From Methylobacterium sp. (GTDB lineage: Bacteria; Pseudomonadota; Alphaproteobacteria; Rhizobiales; Beijerinckiaceae): a stretch of 64,000 nucleotides of DNA. The notes under the pieces were generated by a model that saw only the letters and a program-made list of their open reading frames with translations, searched no databases and was not told the DNA's origin. The stretch lies in contig NZ_JAIETD010000034.1 of the NCBI RefSeq assembly GCF_019745455.1, positions 1 through 64,000 on the forward strand, given 5' to 3'. Made by a program: the position numbers and the translations under genes. Positions 34,728 through 45,453 of this stretch are shown here, piece by piece (the first letter of the stretch is position 1; every line of letters starts with the position of its first letter).

Positions 34728-36848
34728 ATGTCGTTCCTGAGCCGGCGCCGGGCCGTCAAGCCTATCCTGCAGAGCGAGGCCAACGAATGCGGCCTCGCCT
34801 GCCTGGCGATGATCGCAAACTACCACCGCCACGACGTCGACCTGACCTATATGCGGACCCTGTTCCCGCTCTCGCGCAGCGGGATGACGCTTGCCAACAT
34901 CGTCGAGGTCGCCGGCTCGCTCTCCCTCGACGCCCAGGGCTACGGGCTGAGCAATGTCGGCGAGCTCGCCAACCTGTCGGTCCCCGCCCTGCTCCATTGG
35001 CAGGGCAACCACTTCGTGGTGCTGGAGCGCATCGTCGGCGACACCTACCACGTCCAGGACCCGCAATTCGGTTTGCGTCTCTACCAGCGCGCCGACATGG
35101 AGCGCTACTTCTCCGGCGTCGCCCTCGAATTCGAGCCGCGGATCGATTTCAGCAAGGTCGAGGCGAAATCGGCCACGAGCTTCTTCGAGCTGTTCCGCTC
35201 GATCCGCGGCCTCGGCAACGTGCTCGGCCAGATTACGATCGTGTCGCTCGCGATCGGGCTGCTGGCGCTCTCGACCCCGATTCTCCTCGAGATCGCCCTC
35301 GACACGGTGATTCCGCAGACGGATCTCGATCTTCTCACCGTCCTCACCATCGGCCTCGGCTTCTTCCTCGTGTTCGAGGCGATCGCCAAGGGCCTGCGCG
35401 ACTACATCACCCTGCGCTCCTCGATCCTGCTGCAGATCGCGTTCACCCGGAACGTGGTCGGCCATGCCATGCGGCTGCCTCTGAAATTCTTTGAGTCGCG
35501 TCATCCGGGCGACTTCGTCGTAAGGCTCGATTCGATCGAACACGTCAAGGCGAGCCTCGTCGGCGGCCTCGTGGCCTCGGTGGCGGACGCGCTGATGTCG
35601 GTCCTGATCGTCGGGCTGATGTTCTACTACTCGCCTGCGATGACGATGGTCTCGCTGCTCACCCTGGTGGCGGTGCTGGCTCTGCGCTTCGTCTCCTTCC
35701 CGGCTTTGCGCCGCTATACGGACGCTTCGCTCGACGCCCATTCGCAGGAACGCTCGCTGCTCCTCGACGGCCTTCGGCGGATCGAGACCCTCAAGGCGCA
35801 CAACACCGCCGAGCTCTTCACCATGCGGTGGTTCGAGAGCTTCGTGCGCTTCGCCAATACTGACTTCCAGGCCCGGAAGGCGGCCATCGCCACCGAGCTG
35901 TTCATCCATGTGGCGATCGTGCTCTCGACGGTGCTCACCCTCTACATGGGCGTCACCGCGGTGATGAAGAGCACGCTCTCGGTGGGCATGCTCTACGCCT
36001 TCTTCGCGCTCAGGAACCACTTCTTCGAGATCGTGAACCTGCTCACCACCAACCTCCTGCAGTTCTCGATCATGAAGGTGCACTTCAAGCGCCTCGACGA
36101 CGTGATCGGCGAGGAGGTCGAGCCCAACGCCGACGTCGCCGCCATGGACCGGCGCATCCGGCGCTCGGTGAGCCTCGAGAACGTCATGGTGCGGTTCGGC
36201 CGCGCGGACAGGCCTCTGCTTCAGGACGTCAACCTCACGGTCGATCTCGAACGCAAGGAGTCGATCGCGATCCTCGGCCTGTCGGGCTCCGGTAAGTCCT
36301 CGCTCCTCAAGATCATCGCCAGCCTGCATGAGCCGGCTGACGGCCGCCTCCTCGTCGACGGCCAGCCCATCGGCCAGTTCGGCAAGCGGGAGTTCCGAGC
36401 CAATCTCGGCGCGGTCTTCGCCGATGACGGCGTCTTCGCCGGCACCGTCGCCGACAACCTTGCGATGTTCGATCCGGACGTGTCGATGGCGGCCATGGTC
36501 AAGGCCTTGGAGACCGTCGGCCTCGCCGAGGAGATCGAGCGGCTGCCCCAGGGCTTCGCCACCCTCGTCTCCGAGGAATCCAGCATCCTCTCCACCGGCC
36601 AGCGCCGCCGCCTGCTTCTCGCCCGCGCCCTGTGCCGTCAGCCGCGCCTGCTCCTCCTCGACGAGGTCACGGCCAATCTCGACCCGGCCACCGAGCGCGC
36701 GCTGGTGGAGGGCCTGAAACGGGTGCCGGCCGCCAAGATCTTCGTGACCCACTCGGAGATGCTGCTCGACCAGGTCGACCGCGCCTTCCGGGTCCAGGAC
36801 GGGAGGCTCGTCGAGGTTACACGCCCGCCGATGGCGCTCAGCGCCTGA
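34728..36848 (+). CDS. Peptidase-containing ABC exporter (C39 peptidase, PCAT)
   Basis: A 706-residue protein with three domains. The C39 leader peptidase (1-135) has the full catalytic set: oxyanion Gln15, Cys21 in NECGLACLAMIA, His95 in NHFVVL and Asp111 in VQDPQFG. A six-helix membrane domain (about 165-445) follows. The ATPase has Walker A GLSGSGKSS (517-525), signature LSTGQ (621-625), Walker B LLLLDE (641-646) and H-loop His675. The Q-loop glutamine is missing: the segment reads AVFADDGVFAG. Such proteins cut double-glycine leaders and export the core. Three genes with such leaders lie just upstream, which fixes its probable substrates. Confidence 0.93.
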   Translation: MSFLSRRRAVKPILQSEANECGLACLAMIANYHRHDVDLTYMRTLFPLSRSGMTLANIVEVAGSLSLDAQGYGLSNVGELANLSVPALLHWQGNHFVVLERIVGDTYHVQDPQFGLRLYQRADMERYFSGVALEFEPRIDFSKVEAKSATSFFELFRSIRGLGNVLGQITIVSLAIGLLALSTPILLEIALDTVIPQTDLDLLTVLTIGLGFFLVFEAIAKGLRDYITLRSSILLQIAFTRNVVGHAMRLPLKFFESRHPGDFVVRLDSIEHVKASLVGGLVASVADALMSVLIVGLMFYYSPAMTMVSLLTLVAVLALRFVSFPALRRYTDASLDAHSQERSLLLDGLRRIETLKAHNTAELFTMRWFESFVRFANTDFQARKAAIATELFIHVAIVLSTVLTLYMGVTAVMKSTLSVGMLYAFFALRNHFFEIVNLLTTNLLQFSIMKVHFKRLDDVIGEEVEPNADVAAMDRRIRRSVSLENVMVRFGRADRPLLQDVNLTVDLERKESIAILGLSGSGKSSLLKIIASLHEPADGRLLVDGQPIGQFGKREFRANLGAVFADDGVFAGTVADNLAMFDPDVSMAAMVKALETVGLAEEIERLPQGFATLVSEESSILSTGQRRRLLLARALCRQPRLLLLDEVTANLDPATERALVEGLKRVPAAKIFVTHSEMLLDQVDRAFRVQDGRLVEVTRPPMALSA

Positions 36849-36970
36849 GACGCGGTCGAACCGTACCGCTGACAAGTCTCGTCAGCATACTACTCCCGGG
36901 ATCACCTTCCGCTTATGGCTCTCAGCGACCGGTAGAGGGCGCAACATCCTGACCGAGCCCGGAAGCGATC

Positions 36971-38614
36971 TCAGCGACGCAGGAAGGGAGCGGGTCCACC
37001 AAGCCCGGCGACGTGCTCGCGCAAGGGGCGCAGCCGAAGCGGTTCCTGTCCGCCGCGCAGGGCCACCGCCGGTGCGACCGCCTTCGGGGACGCCGGCTTG
37101 ATCGCCGGCATCTTCGCCTCCGGCAACGGAGCCGGCCTCAGCGACGACGGAAGCGAGAGGCCGGAACGCTCCAGTGCCGCCTGAGGGATTCCGGGAATCG
37201 GCTTCGCGGCCGATGCGGTCCGGGCGATGCTTCCCGTCGTGAACGGATCGGCCACCGGGCTGCGCAGGGCAATCGGGCCGTCGAGGCCGGGACCGGCCGG
37301 GCCGAGCCGGCCCATGGCGGCGGCGAGCACGTAGGCGAGCCGGTCGCGCTCGGCCTCGCCCGTGGCCAGGAGGATCTCGGCGATCGCGAGTTCCGAGCGG
37401 CTGTTGAGTTCGTCGATGACGGTGCGGAACCCCGCTCCGCGCTCGATCTCGTAGCCCCGGACTGCTGCGCGCAGCGCTGCGACCCGGCCGGCCAATGTCG
37501 CGACCTGCGCCTGGTAGGCGGCGCGCCGCTGGAACACGACCCGAGCGCTGGTCACCGCACGCAGCACCGCATCCTCGGTGTCGTACCATTTCTGTCTGGC
37601 GAGGGCCGAGGCCTCGGCGATCCTCGGAAACGCGCCGGGTTCGTAGAGGGGAATCCGGGCCTGGATCTGGGTCGTGGTCTCGCGGATGCTGCGAAGCGTC
37701 GGGGTGATGTCGGTCTGGCGCCCATGGGTGAATTGAAGGCCGACGGTGGGGAGGAGCGCCCCCTTGGCGGCTTCGACGAGGTACCCGGCCGCCTGAGCAT
37801 CGAGGCGCGAGGCAGCGAGGCGCGGGTTCTCGCCTCTGACGATGGCGGCGATCTCCACCTCGCTACGCGGAAGCGGCGGCAAGCGCGGCGGCGCCAGACG
37901 ATCGGCCGGCAACGAGGTGATGCGGGTGAAGTCGAGCTCCGACGCCCTGAGGTCGGCGACGGCGAGCTCGACGCCCGCGCGCGCATCGGCGACTCGGGAG
38001 GCGGCGAGCGCGGCATCCGTGAGGGTCGCGTCGTTGACGGCAACCTGCGCCTCGACCCCCCGCTGGATGAACAGGATGCTCTGAAGCTGGCGGTGGCCGA
38101 GGATCTTGCGGTCTCGGATGACCGCCAGGTATGCGGACGCCGTCTCGAGAAGGAGTTGCTGGCGCACGTCCTGAGTGATGTGCCGGCCGGCATCGGCCAG
38201 GGTCCGCGCCGACAGGAGCGTGTTCCAGCGCTGGAAGCCGTCGAAGAGCGGCAGGTCGACGGTGATCCCGTATTGGTTCGGCCGATAGCGCGGCGTGGAA
38301 TCGACCCCTGCATCGAAGACCGGCAGGTCGGGATGGTACTTGATCTTGCTGGCGAGCGGTTTCGAGCCGACGAGCGCCACGCTCGGGAGAAATGCGTCGA
38401 TGCTGCCGCGCAGGCGCGCTTCCGCTCCCTCCTGCCGCGCCGTGTCGGATCGCAGCACGAAGCTCTGATCGAGTGCCCAGAGCTGCGAGGTGTCGAGATC
38501 CTGCGCCATCGCCGGAAGACCGGCGGCGACTGCGATCGCAGCCGCCAGCAGAGGGCGGGCGGTCCCGCATCTCCGGCGACGCACACCGCATCTCGCGACT
38601 TCCCTCGATCGCAC
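36971..38614 (-). CDS. TolC-family outer membrane channel
   Basis: A 547-residue protein with a GTG start (GGAG 10 nt upstream) and signal peptide (RPLLAAAIAVAAGLPAMAQD). Two TolC repeats follow, with strands such as YRPNQYGITVDLPLFDGFQR and long helices. The last 90 residues are a Pro/Ala-rich tail not needed for the barrel. It is convergent with the C39 exporter, 122 bp apart. It is probably the outer membrane partner of the HlyD-ABC pair, but its own promoter gives independent control. Confidence 0.85.
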   Translation of the reverse strand: MRSREVARCGVRRRRCGTARPLLAAAIAVAAGLPAMAQDLDTSQLWALDQSFVLRSDTARQEGAEARLRGSIDAFLPSVALVGSKPLASKIKYHPDLPVFDAGVDSTPRYRPNQYGITVDLPLFDGFQRWNTLLSARTLADAGRHITQDVRQQLLLETASAYLAVIRDRKILGHRQLQSILFIQRGVEAQVAVNDATLTDAALAASRVADARAGVELAVADLRASELDFTRITSLPADRLAPPRLPPLPRSEVEIAAIVRGENPRLAASRLDAQAAGYLVEAAKGALLPTVGLQFTHGRQTDITPTLRSIRETTTQIQARIPLYEPGAFPRIAEASALARQKWYDTEDAVLRAVTSARVVFQRRAAYQAQVATLAGRVAALRAAVRGYEIERGAGFRTVIDELNSRSELAIAEILLATGEAERDRLAYVLAAAMGRLGPAGPGLDGPIALRSPVADPFTTGSIARTASAAKPIPGIPQAALERSGLSLPSSLRPAPLPEAKMPAIKPASPKAVAPAVALRGGQEPLRLRPLREHVAGLGGPAPFLRR

Positions 38615-38865
38615 CGGACGCAGACTCCTCGATCGATTGGCAAGGCGAGATCGGCGGGTCAGTGCCTACACCTATGTTATGGTTGGTACGCCGCTAAAAA
38701 ATCCTTAACCATGATCGCCCGGAACAGACCTGAGGAGGCGGATCGGTTGACCAATTGCGGCGCTGGCCCGGTCGGACCAAGCTGTTGATCGTCGTTGAGA
38801 AATGACCCGTCTTGCCCTCACGACCGGACTCAGCCGGCGTCTTGGCCCTATGCCGGACCGATGCG

Positions 38866-39837
38866 TCAGCGACCGCTCTTCCGCACGGCATCGGCGATGA
38901 CGACGCTCCTCGGGATCAGACCAAGATCCCGGAACGTGTCGGCGATGCGCTGCTGGCCGGCGATGACGTCCGCGTCGAGGGGCCGGATCCCGTAGGCCTG
39001 ACGCTTCAGCGCAACCGCCAGGATCGGGGCCGGGATGCCGACCGAGGGTGCAAGTTCCTGAGCGACGGCATCGGTGTTGTCCTTCGCCCAGGCGTCGATC
39101 TCGCCGATGCCGGCGATGACCGCATCGAGGGCCTGCGCCTGCTCGTTCACGAAGCTCCGGGAGGCGAAGTAGAATTGGTGGTTCGGCACGAGCCCGGTGC
39201 CGTCGGCAAGAACGCGCGCGCCGGTCGCGGCTTCGGCCGCTGCGAGGAAGGGATCCCAGATCACCCAGGCATCGGCCGCTCCGCGCTCGAAGGCCGCCCG
39301 CCCGTCGGCAGGGGCGAGATAGACCGGCGTGATGTCGCGGAGCGAGAGGCCGGCATGCTCCAGCGCCCGCACGAGCAGGTAGTGGACGTTCGATCCCTTG
39401 TTGAGGACGACTTTCCGACCCTTGAGGTCGGCGACCGACTGGATCGGGCTCCCCTTGGGGACCAGGATGGCCTCGCCGCGCGGCGCTGCCGGCTCGTGGC
39501 CGATATAGGTCAGGACGTCGCTCGCTGCCTGCGCGAAGATCGGCGGGGTCTCGCCGGCGGCGCCGACATCGATGGCGCCGGCGTTCAGGGCTTCCAGAAG
39601 CGGCGGCCCGGAGGGGAATTCCGACCATGCCACGCGGTAACCGAGGGCTTCGAGCCGGGGCTCCAGGGTGCCGCGCCCCTTGAGCAGGACCAGCGTGCCG
39701 TATTTCTGATACCCGATTCGTATCACACGCTCCTGCGCCTGCGCCGTCCCGACGGCGACGCAGGCGAGAAGGAAGACCGCGAGGAGCCGCCAGGAACGAC
39801 GTGCGAGGCCGCGCAGGACGCGGGTGGAGGTCGGCAT
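38866..39837 (-). CDS. ssuA: Aliphatic sulfonate ABC transporter substrate-binding protein (second SsuA)
   Basis: A 323-residue periplasmic protein with signal peptide (RLLAVFLLACVAVGTAQAQE). The sulfonate-binding signature is IRIGYQKYGTLVLLKGRG, then GYRVAWSEFPSGPPLLEALN, GETPPIFAQAA, KGRKVVLNKGSNVHYLL and ADAWVIWDPF. AAGGA lies upstream of the ATG at 39837. It is the last gene of the ssu operon, 25 bp after ssuD, and is a diverged paralog of the SsuA at 42781-43737. The two may differ in sulfonate preference. Confidence 0.92.
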   Translation of the reverse strand: MPTSTRVLRGLARRSWRLLAVFLLACVAVGTAQAQERVIRIGYQKYGTLVLLKGRGTLEPRLEALGYRVAWSEFPSGPPLLEALNAGAIDVGAAGETPPIFAQAASDVLTYIGHEPAAPRGEAILVPKGSPIQSVADLKGRKVVLNKGSNVHYLLVRALEHAGLSLRDITPVYLAPADGRAAFERGAADAWVIWDPFLAAAEAATGARVLADGTGLVPNHQFYFASRSFVNEQAQALDAVIAGIGEIDAWAKDNTDAVAQELAPSVGIPAPILAVALKRQAYGIRPLDADVIAGQQRIADTFRDLGLIPRSVVIADAVRKSGR

Positions 39838-39862
39838 CGGATCGGTCCTTCTCAGCGAGCGG

Positions 39863-41026
39863 TCAGTGAGCGGAAATGCGGCGCGTCGGAACGAGGTCGT
39901 TGGCCATGACCTCGCCGAACGGCCCGTCGTTGCGGGCATTGCCGCGGGCGGCACCCGTGGTGGAGCGCAGGGGAAGCTTCGGGAAGACGAGCTCGGCGAA
40001 GCGGTAGGCCTCTTCGAGATGCGGGTAGCCCGACAGGATGAAGCGATCGATGCCGAGCTCGATGTACTCCTTCATCCGGTCTGCGACCTGGTCTGCCGAG
40101 CCGACGAGGGCCGTGCCGGCGCCGCCGCGCACGAGGCCGACGCCCGCCCAGAGGTTGGGCGAGACCAGGAGCTTCGAGCGGTCGCCGCCATGCAGCGCCA
40201 TCATCCTGCTCTGGCCGACGGAATCCTGCCGCTTGAGCGTCGCCTGCGCCTTGGCGATGGTCTCGTCGTCGAGACGCGAGATCAGGCTCTCGGCCGCTTC
40301 CCAGGCGGCGCTTTCGGTCTCCCGGACGATGACGTGCAGGCGGATACCGTAGGAGAAGGACTTGCCCCGCTTCTCGGCGGCGGCACGGGCCGTGGCGATC
40401 TTCTCGGCGACGCCGGCCGGGGGCTCGCCCCAGGTGAGATAGACGTCGCAATGCTCGGCTGCGACCTCGATCCCTGCCGGCGAGGAGCCGCCGAAATAGA
40501 GCGGCGGGTAGGGTTGCTGCACCGGCCCGAAGATAACCCGGCCGTTCTCGGCCCTGAGATGCTTGCCCTCGAAGCTGACGGTTTCGCCGGCCATCAGGCC
40601 CCGCCAGATGTGGAGGAACTCGTCGGTGACGGCGTAACGCTCGTCATGGTCGAGGAAGACGCCGTCGCCGCGCAGTTCCACCGGATCGCCGCCGGTGACG
40701 ACGTTGATGAGGAGGCGGCCCTCGGAAAGCCGGTCGAGCGTCGCGGCCATGCGCGCGGCCATGGAGGGCTCCTGCAGGCCGGGGCGGACGGCGACGAGGA
40801 AGCGCAGGCGCTTGGTGAGAGGCACCAGCGCGGAGGCGACGACCCAGGAATCCTCGCAGGAGCGGCCTGTCGGCAGCAGCACGCCGTAATAGCCGAGGTC
40901 GTCGGCTCCTTGCGCAATCTGACGCAGATAGTTCAGCGAGACCTCGCGGGCGCCCTCGGCGGCGCCGAGATAGCGCCCGTCGCCATGTGTCGGCAGGAAC
41001 CAGAGAACGTCGGTCTGTCCGGTCAT
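39863..41026 (-). CDS. ssuD: FMNH2-dependent alkanesulfonate monooxygenase
   Basis: A 387-residue bacterial luciferase-like enzyme that cleaves alkanesulfonates to aldehyde and sulfite with FMNH2 and O2. Conserved segments are [33 protein letters not shown] with the substrate-pocket Cys57, [20 protein letters not shown] and [16 protein letters not shown]. The C-terminal [13 protein letters not shown] and [15 protein letters not shown] are also typical. GGAG lies upstream of the ATG at 41026. Reduced flavin should come from the operon's SsuE. Confidence 0.96.
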   Translation of the reverse strand: MTGQTDVLWFLPTHGDGRYLGAAEGAREVSLNYLRQIAQGADDLGYYGVLLPTGRSCEDSWVVASALVPLTKRLRFLVAVRPGLQEPSMAARMAATLDRLSEGRLLINVVTGGDPVELRGDGVFLDHDERYAVTDEFLHIWRGLMAGETVSFEGKHLRAENGRVIFGPVQQPYPPLYFGGSSPAGIEVAAEHCDVYLTWGEPPAGVAEKIATARAAAEKRGKSFSYGIRLHVIVRETESAAWEAAESLISRLDDETIAKAQATLKRQDSVGQSRMMALHGGDRSKLLVSPNLWAGVGLVRGGAGTALVGSADQVADRMKEYIELGIDRFILSGYPHLEEAYRFAELVFPKLPLRSTTGAARGNARNDGPFGEVMANDLVPTRRISAH

Positions 41027-41050
41027 CGGTAACTCCAAAGGGAACGATGC

Positions 41051-41911
<861 letters not shown>

Positions 41912-41944
41912 GGTGATCTCGTCGAGGGGCGCGGGTCTGGCGGA

Positions 41945-42775
41945 TCAGGCGTTGCGATAGGCCGGGTTCCAGGAGAGGCAGGTCCGCTCGAGGAGCCGCG
42001 TCAGGCTGTCGGCGGCTTTGCCGAGGGCGGCATAGATCAGGATCGCCAGCACGACGGTGTCGACGAGCATGAACTCGCGGGCCTGCATCGCCATGTAGCC
42101 GAGGCCGGAATTGGCCGCGATCGTCTCGGCGACGATGAGGGTCAGCCACATGACGCCGAGGGCATAGCGAAGGCCGACGAAGATCGAGGGCAACGCGCCG
42201 GGCAGAACCACCCGGCGGAACAGCTCGAAGCGCGACATGCCGTAGACCCGGCCCATCTCGATGAGTTGCGGATCCACCGAGCGGATACCGTGCAGCGTGT
42301 TGGCGTAGATCGGGAAGAACACGCCCAAAGCCACGAGGAAGAGCTTGGCGCCCTCGTCGATGCCGAACCACAGGATCACCAGGGGTATCAGCGAGAGATG
42401 GGGCACGTTGCGCACCATCTGCAGCGTCGTGTCGGTGAGCCTCTCGGAGATCCGGGAGAGGCCGTTGGCGAGCCCGAACGCCAGTCCGATGCCGCCACCC
42501 ACCAGGAACCCGGATGCGGCCCGCGCGAAGCTGACCCAGAGATTGGTCCAGAGTTCTCCGGTACGCCCGAGATTCCAGCCGGCGGCCGCCACGTCGAGGG
42601 GCGCAGGCATGAAACGGGTCGAGGCGAGCCCGAGCGAGGCGGCGGCCTGCCAGCCGAAGATCACGGCCGCCGGCAGGAGCCAGGGCACCAAGCCCCGCAG
42701 GTCGAGCCGCGGAAGCCTGATCCGGGACGGCAGAACAGTATTGCGGGTCGGGTAGGGAATCGCGGAATCAGCCAT
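41945..42775 (-). CDS. ssuC: Aliphatic sulfonate ABC transporter permease
   Basis: A 276-residue inner membrane protein with six helices and the binding-protein-dependent permease (EAA) loop in GRVYGMSRFELFRRVVLPGA. Flanking segments VRNVPHLSLIPLVILWFGID and AETIAANSGLGYMAMQARE are typical of SsuC/TauC. The ATG at 42775 follows directly on the ssuA stop at 42781, with GGTGAG in the overlap zone as RBS. Confidence 0.95.
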   Translation of the reverse strand: MADSAIPYPTRNTVLPSRIRLPRLDLRGLVPWLLPAAVIFGWQAAASLGLASTRFMPAPLDVAAAGWNLGRTGELWTNLWVSFARAASGFLVGGGIGLAFGLANGLSRISERLTDTTLQMVRNVPHLSLIPLVILWFGIDEGAKLFLVALGVFFPIYANTLHGIRSVDPQLIEMGRVYGMSRFELFRRVVLPGALPSIFVGLRYALGVMWLTLIVAETIAANSGLGYMAMQAREFMLVDTVVLAILIYAALGKAADSLTRLLERTCLSWNPAYRNA

Positions 42776-42780
42776 GGCGC

Positions 42781-43737
42781 TCACCCGTTCCCCGGCGTTT
42801 CGCCGGGCGGCGTCCAGACGATGTCGGCGACGCGGATCGGTCGCGGGATCACGCCGAGGGCGTGGAAGCGGTCGGCGATGCGCTGCTGCTCGGCGACGAC
42901 GCCGGCGTTCATCGGCGCGATGGTGTAGCGGATGCGCCCGACCGTTCGCTCGGTGGCATCGAGGGGCACTCCGGTGACCTTCGACAGGCTGAACGCGACC
43001 TTGCTCCTGTTGGCCTCGCACCAGACGGCGACCTCGCTGAGCGCCTCGATGGCGGCGGCGACGATGGCCGGATTGGCCTGGGCATAGGTCTTGTTGGCGA
43101 GGAAGAAGTTGTTCGTCGGGATGATGTCCGAGGCCTGCACGAGGACCCGCACGCCCTCCCCCCGCTCGGCAATGGCGAAGTAGGGGTCCCATACCGTCCA
43201 GGCATCCACAGCGCCCCGAGCGAAGGCGGCGGCGCCGTCGGCAGGCGCCAGGATGACGGGCTCGATGTCCTTGTAGGTCAGTCCCGCGCTCTCCAGCGCG
43301 GCGATGATGAAGTTGTGTGCGCTCGATCCCTTGGCGAAGGCGACGCGCTTGCCCTTGAGCTCGGCCAGGGTTCGGATCGGCGAGCCGTTCGGCAGGAGGA
43401 TCGCCGAGCCCGAACCGCCGCCCGGCTGGGCCGCCGCATAGACGAGATTCGACCCAGCCGCCTGTGCGAAGATCGGCGGCGCGTCCCCGGTCTGTCCGAA
43501 GGCGATGCTGTTGAGGCCGAGGGCTTCGAGGAGCGGCGGGCCGAAGGAAAACTCGACCCAGCTCACGGTGACGCCGAGGGGCTTCAGCTTGGCCTCGATC
43601 GCACCCTGTTCCTTGGCGACGACGAGGATGCCGTTCTTCTGGTACCCGATGCGGAAGGTCGTGTCCGCAGCGCGGGCTGCATGCGGCAGGGCAGCGCCCA
43701 CGAGCGCGGTCGCCAGAAGTGAGCGTCGGGTCAGCAT
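42781..43737 (-). CDS. ssuA: Aliphatic sulfonate ABC transporter substrate-binding protein (first SsuA)
   Basis: A 318-residue periplasmic binding protein. The signal (MLTRRSLLATALVGAALPHA) has an RR pair and may use Tat or Sec. It then has FRIGYQKNGILVVAKEQGAI, VSWVEFSFGPPLLEALG, GDAPPIFAQAA, GKRVAFAKGSSAHNFI and DAWTVWDPYFAI. It is the second gene of the operon, 12 bp after ssuE and 5 bp before ssuC, so it is the main binding protein by position. Confidence 0.95.
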   Translation of the reverse strand: MLTRRSLLATALVGAALPHAARAADTTFRIGYQKNGILVVAKEQGAIEAKLKPLGVTVSWVEFSFGPPLLEALGLNSIAFGQTGDAPPIFAQAAGSNLVYAAAQPGGGSGSAILLPNGSPIRTLAELKGKRVAFAKGSSAHNFIIAALESAGLTYKDIEPVILAPADGAAAFARGAVDAWTVWDPYFAIAERGEGVRVLVQASDIIPTNNFFLANKTYAQANPAIVAAAIEALSEVAVWCEANRSKVAFSLSKVTGVPLDATERTVGRIRYTIAPMNAGVVAEQQRIADRFHALGVIPRPIRVADIVWTPPGETPGNG

Positions 43738-43749
43738 GTGAGCCCGGTC

Positions 43750-44319
43750 CTAGCGTGCGGCGACGGCGGCGAGGCCGGCCAGCGACAGCCGGCCCGCATC
43801 GAGAAGAAGGCCGAGATCGGCCGCAGCGGCCTGCGCACGTGCCAGTACCCCTCCATCGACCACGACCTCGTCGACGATGTCGTCATCGCCGGCATAGACG
43901 GCGGTCGGCGCGGTATGGGCAGTGAAGAATCCGAAGAGCGGCCGCAAGGCATGCTCGACGACGAGGGCGTGGCGAGCCCCACCGCCAGTGGCGGCGAGAA
44001 TGACCGGCTTGCCCGCGAGCGCGTCCGGCTCGACGAAATCGAAGATGTGCTTGAACAAGCCCGAGTAGGAACCCTTGTAGACCGGCGTTCCGACGATCAG
44101 CGCATCGGCGCCTTCGATCGCCTCGATGATCCGCGCTGCAGGAAGCGGCAGCGCCGAGCGGCTCGCCACGGCGATCCCCGGCCCCGCATCGACGAGATCG
44201 TAGATCTTGCACTCGGCCGGCCGCAGCCGCCCGACCTCCGCCGCGATGGTCTCGACGAGAGCGCGCGTCCGCGAAGGACGATGGGTGTTGCCGGAAAAGG
44301 CGACGATCCGAAGGGGCAT
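43750..44319 (-). CDS. ssuE: NADPH-dependent FMN reductase of the sulfonate operon
   Basis: A 189-residue flavodoxin-like reductase. FSGNTHRPSRTRAL is the FMN-phosphate loop and IVGTPVYKGSYSGLFKHIFD the conserved second block. The segment PVILAATGGGARHALVVEHA is specific to the SsuE/MsuE group. It reduces FMN for SsuD. As first gene of the operon it lies about 130 bp downstream of a TTGACA-type promoter. Confidence 0.93.
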   Translation of the reverse strand: MPLRIVAFSGNTHRPSRTRALVETIAAEVGRLRPAECKIYDLVDAGPGIAVASRSALPLPAARIIEAIEGADALIVGTPVYKGSYSGLFKHIFDFVEPDALAGKPVILAATGGGARHALVVEHALRPLFGFFTAHTAPTAVYAGDDDIVDEVVVDGGVLARAQAAAADLGLLLDAGRLSLAGLAAVAAR

Positions 44320-44796
44320 CAGGGGCGTCTCTAACGATGAGGATGAGATCGAACCGGCTTGTTTCCGGTTTGCATGCCGACCGTATTGCAGCCCTCTATC
44401 ACCCTGAAGTGAAGCAGAAGCTGCCTACATCGATCGATTTTCGATCTTCCTGGAAGATAAACACCGGGACTTCCGTGTCAAAAGATCTGATTTATTTATT
44501 TTCTGACATCGGAAGACTAAAGTTATTGCCTGCATGCAGATGGCTAGAACATTCTGTGCGAGCCCCCCCGGGCGGCCCGTGATGCGCACGATGGGCATAC
44601 GCACATCGAACTCGGTGCTCTTGTCGCTCCTCCCTCGCCGACCGGGTCGTCGCGGCTGCGCGTTCACAAGCCGCCCGCTTTCCAGTAGCGTCCCGCCGCT
44701 CCGCCGAGGCGCCGCCCGACTTGGGGCACCCCGGCATCGACCGGCTTCCCCTTTCCTGCGATGGACCAGACACACCATGCCGGCTTGCCTGCCACG
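44320..44796. other. Intergenic region between ssuE and maf
   Basis: About 480 bases separating divergent units. The middle (44430-44540) is AT-rich and carries the ssu promoter on the minus strand and a short inverted element (cgatcgattttcgatc, 44431-44446) near the expected transcription start. The right part is GC-rich with no supported gene before maf. Confidence 0.6.
44454..44481 (-). promoter_or_regulatory. Sigma-70-like promoter of the ssu operon
   Basis: On the minus strand a perfect -35 TTGACA (44481-44476) is followed 16 nt later by TATCTT (44459-44454), four of six matches to the -10 consensus. The leader to ssuE would be about 130 nt. Confidence 0.6.
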
Positions 44797-45453
44797 ATGA
44801 ACCAGACCGAGCCGCCCGTCCCCGCCCCCGCCGTTCAGCAGAACCGGCTCGTCCTCGCATCCGCCTCCCCGCGCCGCCTCGCGCTGCTGCAGCAGGCCGG
44901 CATCGAGCCCTCGGCGCTGCTGCCGGCAGATGTCGACGAGACCCCGCTGAAGGGCGAATCGCCGCGCGAACATGCTCGTCGTCTCGCTCGTGCCAAGCTG
45001 ACGGTCGCGGCGGAGGCCGCGCGCCGGCGCGACGACATGCGCGAGGCCTACATCGTCTCGGCGGACACCGTCGTCGCGGTGGGCAGGCGAATCCTGCCCA
45101 AAGCCGAGTTGCCGGACGAGGCTGCCGATTGCCTGCGGCTTCTGTCCGGGCGCCAGCACCGCGTCTTCACGGCGATCTGCATGCTGTCGCCGAAGGATCA
45201 GCGTCGCGAACGACTGGTCGAGACACGCGTTCGTTTCAAGCGCCTCTCCTCGCGGGACATCGAACGATATCTCGCTTCGGGGGAGTGGCGCGGCAAAGCG
45301 GGGGGCTATGCCATCCAGGGGCTCGCCGGCTCCTTCGTCGTGAAGCTGGTGGGCTCGCACAGTGCCGTGGTCGGCCTTCCGCTCTACGAGACGCTGGCAT
45401 TGCTCGAGGGCGAGGGATTTCCGATACGCGAGAGGTGGGGAGCCGTCGAATGA
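44797..45453 (+). CDS. maf: Maf family nucleotide pyrophosphatase
   Basis: A 218-residue protein opening [20 protein letters not shown], with [49 protein letters not shown] and [20 protein letters not shown], all hallmark Maf motifs. Family members hydrolyse non-canonical or specific NTPs to NMPs. Two starts are possible (44761 and 44797); neither has a clear RBS, and the shorter gives the usual N terminus. The stop overlaps the yacG start by 4 bases, a common alphaproteobacterial pair. Confidence 0.93.
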   Translation: MNQTEPPVPAPAVQQNRLVLASASPRRLALLQQAGIEPSALLPADVDETPLKGESPREHARRLARAKLTVAAEAARRRDDMREAYIVSADTVVAVGRRILPKAELPDEAADCLRLLSGRQHRVFTAICMLSPKDQRRERLVETRVRFKRLSSRDIERYLASGEWRGKAGGYAIQGLAGSFVVKLVGSHSAVVGLPLYETLALLEGEGFPIRERWGAVE

